In this document: positions 53,728 through 61,729 of the stretch, piece after piece | Numbering within the stretch: the stretch's first letter is position 1 | Layout: each line of letters opens with the position of its first letter | Source of the DNA: Bradyrhizobium sp. B097 | Lineage (GTDB): Bacteria; Pseudomonadota; Alphaproteobacteria; Rhizobiales; Xanthobacteraceae | Assembly: GCF_038957035.1 (NCBI RefSeq) | Contig: NZ_CP152412.1 | Coordinates: 1,546,501 to 1,610,500, forward strand | Length of the DNA: 64,000 bases | Reading direction: 5' to 3' | The notes under the pieces: generated by a model | Database searches by the model: none | The model's input: only the letters and a program-made list of their open reading frames with translations | What the model was told of the DNA's origin: nothing | Program-made: the position numbers and the translations under genes

Positions 53728-54707
53728 GGCTTCAAGACGGCTGCGCCGACGAGCTTGCCGTCCCGCAAGCAGGCGAGTGCTTCATTCGCCTGGTCCAAGG
53801 GAAAGACGGTGACGTGTGTCCGGATTCCAGCCTTTGCCGCTGTCTTGAGAAAGTCGACGCCGTCTTGTCGCGTCAGGTTGGCAACGGAGACGATCTGCCG
53901 TTCACCCCAAAGGATGTCGTAGGGAAAGCTCGGGATATCCGACATGTGAATGCCGGCACAGACCACCCGTCCGCCCTTTCGTAGTGTGCGCAGCGCGAGC
54001 GGGACAAGCGGCCCGGTGGGGGCATAGATGATCGCGGCATCAAGCTCGGCCGGCGGCCGATCTTCTGAAGCTCCTGCCCAGCATGCGCCGAGCGACAATG
54101 CCAAGTGCTGGGCCTCGGTGTCGCCCGCGCGGGTGAAAGCGTACACATCCCGCCCTTGCCAGCGCGCCACTTGCGCCACGATATGTCCGGCCGCGCCAAA
54201 ACCGTAGATGCCGAGTTTGCGACCGTCGCCAGCCATCACCAGGGAGCGCCAGCCGATCAGGCCGGCGCACAGCAGGGGTGCCAGCTCCGCGTCCTCGCCG
54301 TCATCGCCGAGCGGAAAGCAGTAACGCGCGTCTGCCACCATGTGCGTGGCAAAGCCGCCATCCCGCGTATAGCCGGTGAATAGGGGGGCGTCGCAGAGGT
54401 TTTCCTTGCCTTCCCGACAGTAGCGACAATGTCCGCAGGTCGATCCGAGCCAGGGCACGCCGACACGTGTGCCGAGATGCGCACGGTCCACGCCGTCACC
54501 GATCGCGTCGATGCGGCCAACCACCTCATGGCCCGGAACGATCGGATAGGCAATGTCCGGCAGCTCTCCGTCGACGACATGCAGGTCGGTGCGGCAAACG
54601 CCACATGCGCCGACCTTGACGCGGACCTCGCCCGGGCCGGGAACCGGGTCGAGCCGCTCCTTGTAGTGCAGCCGCGCGCCGCGCGCGGGCAGGATCATGG
54701 AGTGCAT
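53724..54707 (-). CDS. Zinc-dependent alcohol dehydrogenase
   Basis: 327 residues, medium-chain dehydrogenase. Catalytic zinc: GACGVCRTDLH (Cys35) and GHEVVG (His60-Glu61); structural zinc four-Cys loop CGHCRYCREGKENLC; nucleotide fold GIYGFGAAGHIVAQVARWQG; ending FPLDQANEALACLRDGKLVG AAVLKP. Likely oxidises or reduces alcohol/aldehyde with NAD(P). Start 54707 with a FixK-type box 58 bp upstream, so a low-oxygen redox valve is plausible. First gene of a three-gene operon. Confidence 0.9.
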   Translation of the reverse strand: MHSMILPARGARLHYKERLDPVPGPGEVRVKVGACGVCRTDLHVVDGELPDIAYPIVPGHEVVGRIDAIGDGVDRAHLGTRVGVPWLGSTCGHCRYCREGKENLCDAPLFTGYTRDGGFATHMVADARYCFPLGDDGEDAELAPLLCAGLIGWRSLVMAGDGRKLGIYGFGAAGHIVAQVARWQGRDVYAFTRAGDTEAQHLALSLGACWAGASEDRPPAELDAAIIYAPTGPLVPLALRTLRKGGRVVCAGIHMSDIPSFPYDILWGERQIVSVANLTRQDGVDFLKTAAKAGIRTHVTVFPLDQANEALACLRDGKLVGAAVLKP

Positions 54708-54764
54708 GACGGTACTCGTTTGGCATCTGTGCCGCTCTTTTGATCACATCACATTGGTCCGGTG

Positions 54765-54778
54765 TTGATCCTGGTCAA
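54765..54778. promoter_or_regulatory. FixK/FNR-type box in the adh/CBS divergent region
   Basis: TTGATCCTGGTCAA (TTGAT-N4-GTCAA), 58 bp from the alcohol dehydrogenase start and 101 bp from the CBS gene start. Confidence 0.8.
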
Positions 54779-54878
54779 CGGCTCGCGGGCCGTTCTCGAC
54801 TAGCTTTGGTTTGCAAGCAGCAAGTAAGCAGGACAGCGATGCGTCCGCGAAATAGCCATCCATCCAAGGGGATCAGCC

Positions 54879-55355
54879 ATGTACGAGTTTCTTCAGGAAA
54901 CGGTTGCGAGCAACATGACGAGGTCGGTACGAAGCGTCGCTCCCGAAATGACCGTCGGCGACTTGTACCGGTTGTTCGCGAAAGACGACTATGACGCCTA
55001 TCCCGTGCTCCGCGACGATGTCGTGGTCGGGTTCGTCACGAAACTCGACGGCCTGAAGGTGTTCGCCTGTCCGATCGATCACATCTTGCCACGTTACGAC
55101 GATCGGATGGGAACGACGGTCGATGAGATCATGTCGTCCGATGTCATCGCGGTTGAGCCGGACACAAGTCTGCAGCGTGTTCTGCAGCTGATGGTCGCAC
55201 ATCGGCTCAAGAGCCTGCCCGTGATTGACAAGTATCGCCACCTGGTCGGGATCATTGCTCGTGAGGATGTCATGCGGGCTCTGGCGCGCTGCACGAAGCG
55301 GCGGGCGCCTTCGCTCGTTCCCTGCGAGACTGCCCGATGTCTACGTTTGGTCTAG
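54879..55355 (+). CDS. CBS-domain pair protein
   Basis: 158 residues. CBS 1 (MYEFLQETVASNMTRSVRSV APEMTVGDLYRLFAKDDYDA YPVLRDDVVVGFVTKLDGL), CBS 2 (DEIMSSDVIAVEPDTSLQRV LQLMVAHRLKSLPVIDKYRH LVGIIAREDVMRALARCT). A separate group from the BON-linked paralogues. Its last 19 bp overlap the start of the acetyl-CoA ligase gene, suggesting coupled expression and possible energy-charge control of that enzyme. Confidence 0.88.
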   Translation: MYEFLQETVASNMTRSVRSVAPEMTVGDLYRLFAKDDYDAYPVLRDDVVVGFVTKLDGLKVFACPIDHILPRYDDRMGTTVDEIMSSDVIAVEPDTSLQRVLQLMVAHRLKSLPVIDKYRHLVGIIAREDVMRALARCTKRRAPSLVPCETARCLRLV

Positions 55356-58108
55356 AGCGGGTTCTTTCGCCTCGAACGGTCGCGCTTGTCGGTGGCAGTT
55401 CGCGTCCATCTTCGCTCGGCCTGGCGGTGCTCATGAACCTCAAGGCGTGCGGCTTTTCCGGCCGCATCGCCGTGGTCAATCCGAACTACGCCGCGATCGA
55501 CGGCGAGACTACGTCCCCGGATCTCAAGTCACTTCCGTTCGTTCCGGATCTCCTCGCGATCACGGCGCCGGCGGCCGCGATTCCCGGGATCATCTCGGAC
55601 GCCGCCGCGCTCGGTGTCGCCGGTGCGGTGATCCTGTCCGCCGGTCTCGGGCACGGCGCCGGCTCGCTTGCCGAGACGGTCGCGCGGACCGCGCGCATGC
55701 ACGGCATGCGCCTGATCGGGCCGAACTGTCTCGGCGTCATGGTGCCGCGCGCGAAGCTCAACGCGAGCTTTGCCGCGCATCAGCCTGCCGACGGACGTCT
55801 TGCCCTGATCTCGCAGTCCGGCGCCGTAGCTGCCGCGATGATTGAATGGGCGGCAGAGCGGCGGCTTGGCTTCTCCGGCATCGTATCGATCGGAGACCAG
55901 ATCGACGTCGATGTCGCTGATTTGCTCGACTATTTCGCGCAGGACGATCACACCAACGCGATCCTGCTCTACATCGAGGCCGTCAAGGATGCGCGCAAGT
56001 TCATGTCGGCCGCCCGTGCCGCGGCGCGGCTCAAACCGCTGATTGTCGTGAAAGCAGGCCGGATGGCGCAGGGCGCCAAGGCCGCGGCCACCCATACCGG
56101 CGCGCTGGCCGGTTCGGACGCAGTCTATGACGCGGCGTTCCGCCGGGCCGGCATGCTGCGCGTGTACGACCTTCGGGAATTGTTCGACTGCGCCGAATTG
56201 CTCGGCCGCGGCTTCGTTCCGCGCGGCAACCGGCTGTCGATCCTGACCAATGGCGGCGGGCTCGGCATCCTCGCGATCGACCGGCTCGTTGAGCTCGGTG
56301 GCGTTCCGGCGAGCTTGTCGGCGGTGACGATTGCGGCGCTCGATCGGATTCTACCACAAGGCTGGTCTCGCGCCAACCCCGTCGATATCTCCGGCGACGC
56401 CGATGCTGCCCGCTACGTGTCTGCGCTCGACGCATTGCTCGAGGACACGAACAGCGATGCCGTGCTGGTCATGAACGTGGAAACGGCGGTCGCGCCGACC
56501 GAAGGAATCGCCGAAGCGGTGGCGCAATGTGTTCGTGACCGTCGGACTAGAAAGAGTGACGTTGCCGCGCTGGTGCTTGCATCGTGGGATGGGGCCGACG
56601 AGCGCACCGCGGCAACCTTCGAAGCTGCCCGCGTCCCGCATTTCCCCACCGAAGATGACGCGGTACGCGCTTTCATGTACCTGGTGAGATATCGCGAGGC
56701 CTCCATCGCGCTGGCCGCGACTCCGCCCAGTATCGCCGCGACGTTTGCGCCGGAGACAGCCGCGGCACGGCGCGTGATTGCGAAAGCGCTGTCCGAGGGG
56801 CGGGGATGGCTCGACCCGGCCGAGATCGTCGCCCTGTTTGAGGCTTACGATATTCCGATTGTTCCGACTGTTGTGGCCCGTAATGCCGACGAAGCCGTGG
56901 ACAAGGCCGCGCCCTTTCTTACACAAGGGCTTGCCGTAGCGGTGAAGCTGTTCTCTCGCGACATCAGGCACAAGTCGGACATCGGCGGTGTCATTCTCGG
57001 CTTGCGGACTCGCGAAAGCGTCGCGCAGGCGGCCAGGACGGTGCTCGCTCGCGCCCGGGCAGCGCGGCCGGATGCCGTCCTGCAAGGCGTGACGATCCAG
57101 CCGATGATCGAGCGACGGGCGGCACGCGAATTGCTCCTCGGCATTGCCGACGATCCGACCTTCGGTCCCGTGATCGTGTTTGGCCGCGGTGGCACCGCGG
57201 TTGAGGTGATCAACGACAAGGCGCTGGCGCTGCCGCCGCTCGACATGAACCTCGCTCGCGACCTGGTCGGGCGTACTCGGGTCTCGCGACTGCTTGCGGC
57301 TTACCGCGATGTGTCCGCCGTACCGGCCGAAGCCGTGCCGCTTACCCTCGTAAAGCTGGCACAGATGGCGGCCGATATTCCGGAGGTCGCCGAGCTCGAC
57401 ATCAATCCGCTGCTCGCGGACGAGACGGGTGTGCTGGCGCTCGACGCGCGCGTGGCGATCCGCAAGCCCGCGCGACTGTTTGCCGGTCAGACGCGGCTCG
57501 CGGTGCGGCCATACCCGTCGCAATGGGAAGGAGAGCTTGCCCTCAAGGACGGCTCGCGCGTCGTGGTCCGGCCGCTCTGGCCGGAAGACGAGCCAATGGT
57601 CGAGAGCTTCTTCAGGCGAGTGACCGCCGAGGATCTCAGACTTCGTTTCTTCCAGGCAATGAAGAAGTTTTCGCATGCGTTCATTGCGCGGCTGACCCAG
57701 CTCGACTACGCGCGTGCGATGGCCTTCGCGGCGCTGGATCCGAGCACCGGCGCCATGGTGGGAGCAGTCCAGCTTCATTCGGACTCGCTCTACGAGAATG
57801 CCGAATACGCTATCCTGTTGCAGTCCGACCTCAAGGGCAAAGGATTTGGGTGGGCACTGATGCAACTTCTGATTCAGTATGCGCGGTCGGAAGGGCTGAA
57901 ACGGCTGTCAGGTGAAGTGCTGGCCGAGAACGCCACCATGCTGAACATGTGCCATGAACTCGGGTTCACCGCCGTGACAGAGCCGACCGACCACCGGATC
58001 GTCAATGTCGTCCTCGACCTCTCCCTTCCGGTGGTGGATGGCTTGGGGGCCGACATTCTGATCCAGCGCAGTCGCGGTCAAAGCGGCGTGACGGCAACGA
58101 CACGATAG
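55337..58108 (+). CDS. ADP-forming acetate-CoA ligase fused to a GNAT acetyltransferase
   Basis: 923 residues. CoA-binding domain (1-~130, VALVGGSSRPSSLGLAVLMN, IGPNCLGVM), succinyl-CoA-ligase-like domains with the catalytic His in THTGALAGSD (~250), ATP-grasp_5 (about 480-700, GVTIQPMIERRAARELLLGI, IVFGRGGTAVEVINDKALAL PPLD), and a C-terminal GNAT (~735-900, LRFFQAMKKFSHAFIARLTQ, LQSDLKGKGFGWALMQLLIQ YARS). Reversible acetyl-CoA + ADP + Pi to acetate + ATP, with a Pat-like lysine acetyltransferase end. Overlaps the CBS gene. Linked to the xfp-ackA acetate genes. Confidence 0.92.
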   Translation: MSTFGLERVLSPRTVALVGGSSRPSSLGLAVLMNLKACGFSGRIAVVNPNYAAIDGETTSPDLKSLPFVPDLLAITAPAAAIPGIISDAAALGVAGAVILSAGLGHGAGSLAETVARTARMHGMRLIGPNCLGVMVPRAKLNASFAAHQPADGRLALISQSGAVAAAMIEWAAERRLGFSGIVSIGDQIDVDVADLLDYFAQDDHTNAILLYIEAVKDARKFMSAARAAARLKPLIVVKAGRMAQGAKAAATHTGALAGSDAVYDAAFRRAGMLRVYDLRELFDCAELLGRGFVPRGNRLSILTNGGGLGILAIDRLVELGGVPASLSAVTIAALDRILPQGWSRANPVDISGDADAARYVSALDALLEDTNSDAVLVMNVETAVAPTEGIAEAVAQCVRDRRTRKSDVAALVLASWDGADERTAATFEAARVPHFPTEDDAVRAFMYLVRYREASIALAATPPSIAATFAPETAAARRVIAKALSEGRGWLDPAEIVALFEAYDIPIVPTVVARNADEAVDKAAPFLTQGLAVAVKLFSRDIRHKSDIGGVILGLRTRESVAQAARTVLARARAARPDAVLQGVTIQPMIERRAARELLLGIADDPTFGPVIVFGRGGTAVEVINDKALALPPLDMNLARDLVGRTRVSRLLAAYRDVSAVPAEAVPLTLVKLAQMAADIPEVAELDINPLLADETGVLALDARVAIRKPARLFAGQTRLAVRPYPSQWEGELALKDGSRVVVRPLWPEDEPMVESFFRRVTAEDLRLRFFQAMKKFSHAFIARLTQLDYARAMAFAALDPSTGAMVGAVQLHSDSLYENAEYAILLQSDLKGKGFGWALMQLLIQYARSEGLKRLSGEVLAENATMLNMCHELGFTAVTEPTDHRIVNVVLDLSLPVVDGLGADILIQRSRGQSGVTATTR

Positions 58109-58488
58109 GGATGCATGCCATCCGCCTCGCGGACGGAGACATACTCGCCGAGCTGAAAACGCTCGCTGCCGAAATGAAACCCGGCTTCATCGGCGGTCGC
58201 GCCGGCCACGTCGTAGTGAAAGCGCCAACGGTTGGCCGGACCATGCACGAGATGACCGCGCTGATCGTCCTCGCCCGGCCGTTGGCGTACGACGCGGCAG
58301 GCGTCGCGATGGTCGTTCCAGGTCCCGATATCGATCCGCGATGCCGTGTCGAGCGGGGCGACGATGATATAGCCGATCGCGGACGTGCCCTCGGGGTGAT
58401 CATGCTCGCGCGCGCGTTCGAGCCGAACCTGCCTGAACGAGTGCGGCAACGCAGTGTTTTGCAGAGGCGTGAAGGCGGCGCGATTCAT
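58078..58488 (-). CDS. Conserved hypothetical protein
   Basis: 136 residues, soluble: MNRAAFTPLQNTALPHSFRQ VRLERAREHDHPEGTSAIGY IIVAPLDTASRIDIGTWNDH, with repeated His/Asp/Arg pairs. Similar unassigned proteins occur in rhizobial stress regions. GGAGA precedes the ATG. Its 3' end overlaps the ligase gene by 31 bp (convergent). A FixK-type box at 58562 lies 74 bp upstream. Confidence 0.6.
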   Translation of the reverse strand: MNRAAFTPLQNTALPHSFRQVRLERAREHDHPEGTSAIGYIIVAPLDTASRIDIGTWNDHRDACRVVRQRPGEDDQRGHLVHGPANRWRFHYDVAGATADEAGFHFGSERFQLGEYVSVREADGMHPYRVVAVTPL

Positions 58489-58561
58489 CAGAAATCTCCC
58501 TGAACAAGCCCAAGACCGTCGGGCAACCTATTCAATTCTAGTGCCGCGGCGCGCCAAGCCG

Positions 58562-58575
58562 TTGATTTGGGTCAA
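58562..58575. promoter_or_regulatory. FixK/FNR box between hypothetical gene and Mla operon
   Basis: TTGATTTGGGTCAA (TTGAT-N4-GTCAA), placed 74 bp from the 58488 start and 96 bp before the permease start. Confidence 0.8.
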
Positions 58576-58605
58576 GCGCATGTCTGGGGAGCACGGTGAG
58601 GCCGG

Positions 58606-58619
58606 TTGCGCTGGGTCAA
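58606..58619. promoter_or_regulatory. Second, weaker FixK-like box before the Mla operon
   Basis: TTGCGCTGGGTCAA, 52 bp upstream of the permease start; left half deviates (TTGCG). Together with 58562-58575 it makes a tandem pair 44 bp apart, an integral number of helical turns. Confidence 0.5.
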
Positions 58620-58670
58620 ACACAGCCGTCTCCAGCAGCCTAAGGTGAATTGCAAATTGGAGTCCGAATC

Positions 58671-59783
58671 TTGCTCAACGCCCCGGCCCTGACAGCGAAT
58701 ACGGACGATCCGCGCGTGCTGACCGCATGCGGGGCTTGGAACGTTGCCAATGTCGAGCTGCTGGAACGGCTGTGCGAGGGGGCGGCGCGCACCCACATCG
58801 GGGCGATTGATCTGCGTCGCGTCACAGCGCTCGACACGGTCGGGGCTTGGCTGCTCGAAAGGCTGGCCCGCGGCGGTGCGACCAGGGCAGCGCTCACCGG
58901 TGCCGATGGTCCATATGGCGACCTGCTGGAAGAGGTGCGAGGACTGAACCGTTCCGGCCCCGCCGAACGTAGATCGGTCAACCCGTTGCTGCAGAGGCTC
59001 GATCAGCTTGGCCGCGGCAGCAGGCGGCTGGTGTCCGATTCGGCGGCATTCCTGCATATGCTCGGCGCCTTCAGCGCAGCGCTGCTCGGCATTCTCAGGC
59101 ATCCGCGATCGTTCCGCTTGACGCCGACCGTCTATCAGCTCGGTCGGGTGGGCTGGCAAGCGGTGCCGATCATGGTGCTGATCACGTTCCTGATCGGCGC
59201 CATCATTGCTCAGCAGGGCATCTTCCATTTCCGCCGCTTCGGCGCGGAATCCTATGTCGTCGACATGGTTGGCATCCTCGTGCTGCGCGAGATCGGCGTG
59301 CTGATCGTGGCCATCATGGTCGCCGGACGCTCTGGCAGTGCCTATACCGCCGAGATCGGTGCGATGAAGATGCGCGAGGAGATCGATGCGCTCAGCACCA
59401 TGGGGCTCGATCCTGTCGCAGTCCTGATCCTGCCGCGAATCCTGGCACTGGTGGTGGCGTTACCGATCCTCGCCTTTCTCGGCTCGCTAGCGGCGCTCTA
59501 TGGCGGCGGACTCATCGCCTGGCTCTATGGTGGCATGAGTCCCGCGATCTTCATCGCACGCCTTCACGATGCGGTTTCAGTCACTCATTTCGAGGTCGGC
59601 ATCATCAAGGCGCCATTCATGGCGCTCGTAATCGGGCTTGTCGCGGCGGTGGAGGGATTGAGCGTCAAGGGCAGCGCGGAGTCACTCGGACAGCAGACGA
59701 CGGCGTCGGTCGTAAGATCGATCTTCCTGGTAATCGTACTCGACGGGTTGTTCGCGGTCTTCTTCGCTTCGATCGGGATGTAG
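58671..59783 (+). CDS. MlaE-type ABC lipid-transport permease with N-terminal STAS-like domain
   Basis: About 370 residues. N-terminal STAS-like part (to ~95, GAWNVANVELLERLC...IDLRRVTALDTVGAWLL), linker, then MlaE permease domain (VPIMVLITFLIGAIIAQQG, FGAESYVVDMVGILVLREIG VLIVAIMVAGRSGSAYTAEI GAMKMREEIDAL) with about five helices. No ATG: TTG 58671 has GGAG 8 bp upstream and is preferred over TTG 58650. Operon with the ATPase (2 bp) and MCE genes. Phospholipid trafficking is the family role. Confidence 0.88.
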   Translation: MLNAPALTANTDDPRVLTACGAWNVANVELLERLCEGAARTHIGAIDLRRVTALDTVGAWLLERLARGGATRAALTGADGPYGDLLEEVRGLNRSGPAERRSVNPLLQRLDQLGRGSRRLVSDSAAFLHMLGAFSAALLGILRHPRSFRLTPTVYQLGRVGWQAVPIMVLITFLIGAIIAQQGIFHFRRFGAESYVVDMVGILVLREIGVLIVAIMVAGRSGSAYTAEIGAMKMREEIDALSTMGLDPVAVLILPRILALVVALPILAFLGSLAALYGGGLIAWLYGGMSPAIFIARLHDAVSVTHFEVGIIKAPFMALVIGLVAAVEGLSVKGSAESLGQQTTASVVRSIFLVIVLDGLFAVFFASIGM

Positions 59784-59785
59784 CC

Positions 59786-60523
59786 ATGGCCGACATGCCA
59801 GCGATCCACATCCGCGACCTCGTGGTCGGCTTCGGCGAGAAGATTATCCTCGATCATCTCGATCTCGACGTGAACGACGGCGAGATTCTCGGCCTCGTGG
59901 GCGCTTCCGGCGGCGGAAAGTCGGTGCTGATGCGGACATTGGTCGGCCTGCTTCCGAAGCGGAGCGGGCAGATCGATTTCGCGGGCGACAGCGATGACGA
60001 ACGCCGCTGGGGCGTGCTGTTCCAGCAGGGGGCGCTGTTCTCGGCCTTGACGGCTCGCCAGAACATCCAGTTTCCGTTGCGCGAGCGCGCGCGGCTGTCG
60101 CCAGGGCTGCTGGACGAAATTGCGGACGCGAAGCTCGAGATGGTCGGCCTTACGCGCGAAGACGGGGACAAGTATCCGTCCGAGCTCTCGGGCGGCATGA
60201 CCAAGCGGGTTGCGCTCGCGCGGGCACTGGCGCTCGACCCCTCGCTGTTGTTTCTCGATGAGCCAACGTCCGGTCTCGATCCCATCGCTGCAGGCGAATT
60301 CGATACTTTGATCCGGACGCTGCATCGGACGCTGCGTTTCACCGTGTTCATGGTGACGCACGACTTGAACAGTCTGCAGGCCATCTGCGACCGCGTCGCC
60401 GCGCTTGCCGACGGCAGGATCGCAGCAATCGGGCGGCTGTCATCGGTACTCAAGTCCGATCATCCCTGGGTCCAGGCCTATTTTCACGGAGCTCGGGCGC
60501 AGAAGCTGGGCCTCGGCAACTAG
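59786..60523 (+). CDS. MlaF-type ABC transporter ATPase
   Basis: 245 residues. Walker A GASGGGKSV (39-47), Q-loop LFQQGALFSALTARQNIQFP LRE, signature [20 protein letters not shown], Walker B LFLDEPTSGLDPIAAGEFD, H-loop TVFMVTHDLNSLQAICDRVA. The GMTKR variant of the signature is typical for the Mla/Mce ATPases. Powers the MlaE-type permease encoded 2 bp upstream. The following MCE gene starts 16 bp after it. Confidence 0.93.
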   Translation: MADMPAIHIRDLVVGFGEKIILDHLDLDVNDGEILGLVGASGGGKSVLMRTLVGLLPKRSGQIDFAGDSDDERRWGVLFQQGALFSALTARQNIQFPLRERARLSPGLLDEIADAKLEMVGLTREDGDKYPSELSGGMTKRVALARALALDPSLLFLDEPTSGLDPIAAGEFDTLIRTLHRTLRFTVFMVTHDLNSLQAICDRVAALADGRIAAIGRLSSVLKSDHPWVQAYFHGARAQKLGLGN

Positions 60524-60539
60524 GCAGAGAGAGACGCAA

Positions 60540-61649
60540 ATGGAAATCCGCGCGCCCTACATTATCGTCGGTGCATTCGTGTTGTCGGCAATCGTCGCCG
60601 TGTTCGGCTTCGTCTACTGGCTGAACAATTTCGGTGGAATCGGAAAGCGGGAAACATATCAGCTCGTCTTTACCGACCCAGTGCCTGGTCTGCTCGTTGG
60701 GGCAGGCGTTCTCTTCAACGGTATCCGCGTCGGAGAAGTCACAGCCCTTGAACTGGTTCCGGAGCGCCCGCGCGAGGTTCGCGCCAGGATCGCAGTCGCC
60801 GAGCGCACGCCGGTGCATACCGATACGCGTGTCGGCCTCGATTTCCAGGGATTGACTGGTGTTCCGGTGATCGCGCTGGAAGGTGGTGATGATCCCCAGG
60901 CGCCGCCGGCGCGCGAACCGCTGGTGGCCGAAAAGGGCGCCGGGCGGAGCATGACGCAGGCTGCCCGCGATGCGCTACGCCGGGTCGATGCCGTCCTGTC
61001 CGACAACGCCGCGCCGCTGCACAGCACGATCGACAACCTCAGCACGTTCGCCGAGGGGCTCGCGCGCAACACGCCGAAGCTCGATGGCATCGTGACCGGG
61101 CTGGAACGCATGACTGGCGGCGGTGCGCCCGCGCCGCGCAAGATAGCGTATGACCTTCACGCGGTGGACAGCTTCGGAGCGCAACGCCATGCGAATCTGC
61201 CTGTGCAGCTGGTCATGGCGGAGCCGACCGCGATCGCTCGCCTCCAGACCCAGCGCTTTTTGTTCACGCCGGATGAGCAAACTCAGGGATTCGAAGGTGC
61301 GCAGTGGAGCGACAGTCTCCCGGTGCTGGTGCAGGCGCGGTTGCTGCAGAGCTTCGAGAATTACGACGTCGAGCATGCGCCACTGCGCGCCGACAGCGGT
61401 GTAGAAGGTGCGCCGCGTCTGCTGATCGACCTGCGCCGGTTCGAAATTGTGCAGGGGCCGCAACCACGCGCGACGATCTCCTTGTCCGCAAAGATCGTGG
61501 ATCGAAATGGTCAGGTAAAGGCCGCGAAGCTTCTCGAGGGATCCGAAGGAATCAGCTCGCTGACGCCGTCCGAGGCGGCCGCCGCCTTCGATAAGGCTTT
61601 CGGCACCCTCGCAAGGGAGCTCGTGATGTGGGTTGCGGCGACGGACTGA
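60540..61649 (+). CDS. MlaD/MCE protein fused to a PqiC-like (ABC auxiliary lipoprotein) domain
   Basis: 369 residues. One N-terminal transmembrane helix (about 7-30), MCE/MlaD domain (~40-120, YQLVFTDPVPGLLVGAGVLF NGIRVGEVTALELVPERPRE VRARI, LDFQGLTGVPVIALEGG), helical stretch (~140-195), then about 165 residues resembling ABC_trans_aux/PqiC (LPVQLVMAEPTAIARLQTQR F, WSDSLPVLVQARLLQSFENY, LLIDLRRFEIVQGPQPRATI SLSAKIVD, AFGTLARELVMWVA). Normally PqiC is a separate outer-membrane lipoprotein; here it is tethered to the inner-membrane MCE protein. Periplasmic lipid shuttle component. Confidence 0.85.
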   Translation: MEIRAPYIIVGAFVLSAIVAVFGFVYWLNNFGGIGKRETYQLVFTDPVPGLLVGAGVLFNGIRVGEVTALELVPERPREVRARIAVAERTPVHTDTRVGLDFQGLTGVPVIALEGGDDPQAPPAREPLVAEKGAGRSMTQAARDALRRVDAVLSDNAAPLHSTIDNLSTFAEGLARNTPKLDGIVTGLERMTGGGAPAPRKIAYDLHAVDSFGAQRHANLPVQLVMAEPTAIARLQTQRFLFTPDEQTQGFEGAQWSDSLPVLVQARLLQSFENYDVEHAPLRADSGVEGAPRLLIDLRRFEIVQGPQPRATISLSAKIVDRNGQVKAAKLLEGSEGISSLTPSEAAAAFDKAFGTLARELVMWVAATD

Positions 61650-61729
61650 ATCTGACCGTTGCAGCGTCTCACGACGATCGTACTGGATCAGACTTGCTCG
61701 CGGCTGCCGACAACCCAGGGGGTCGCGAC

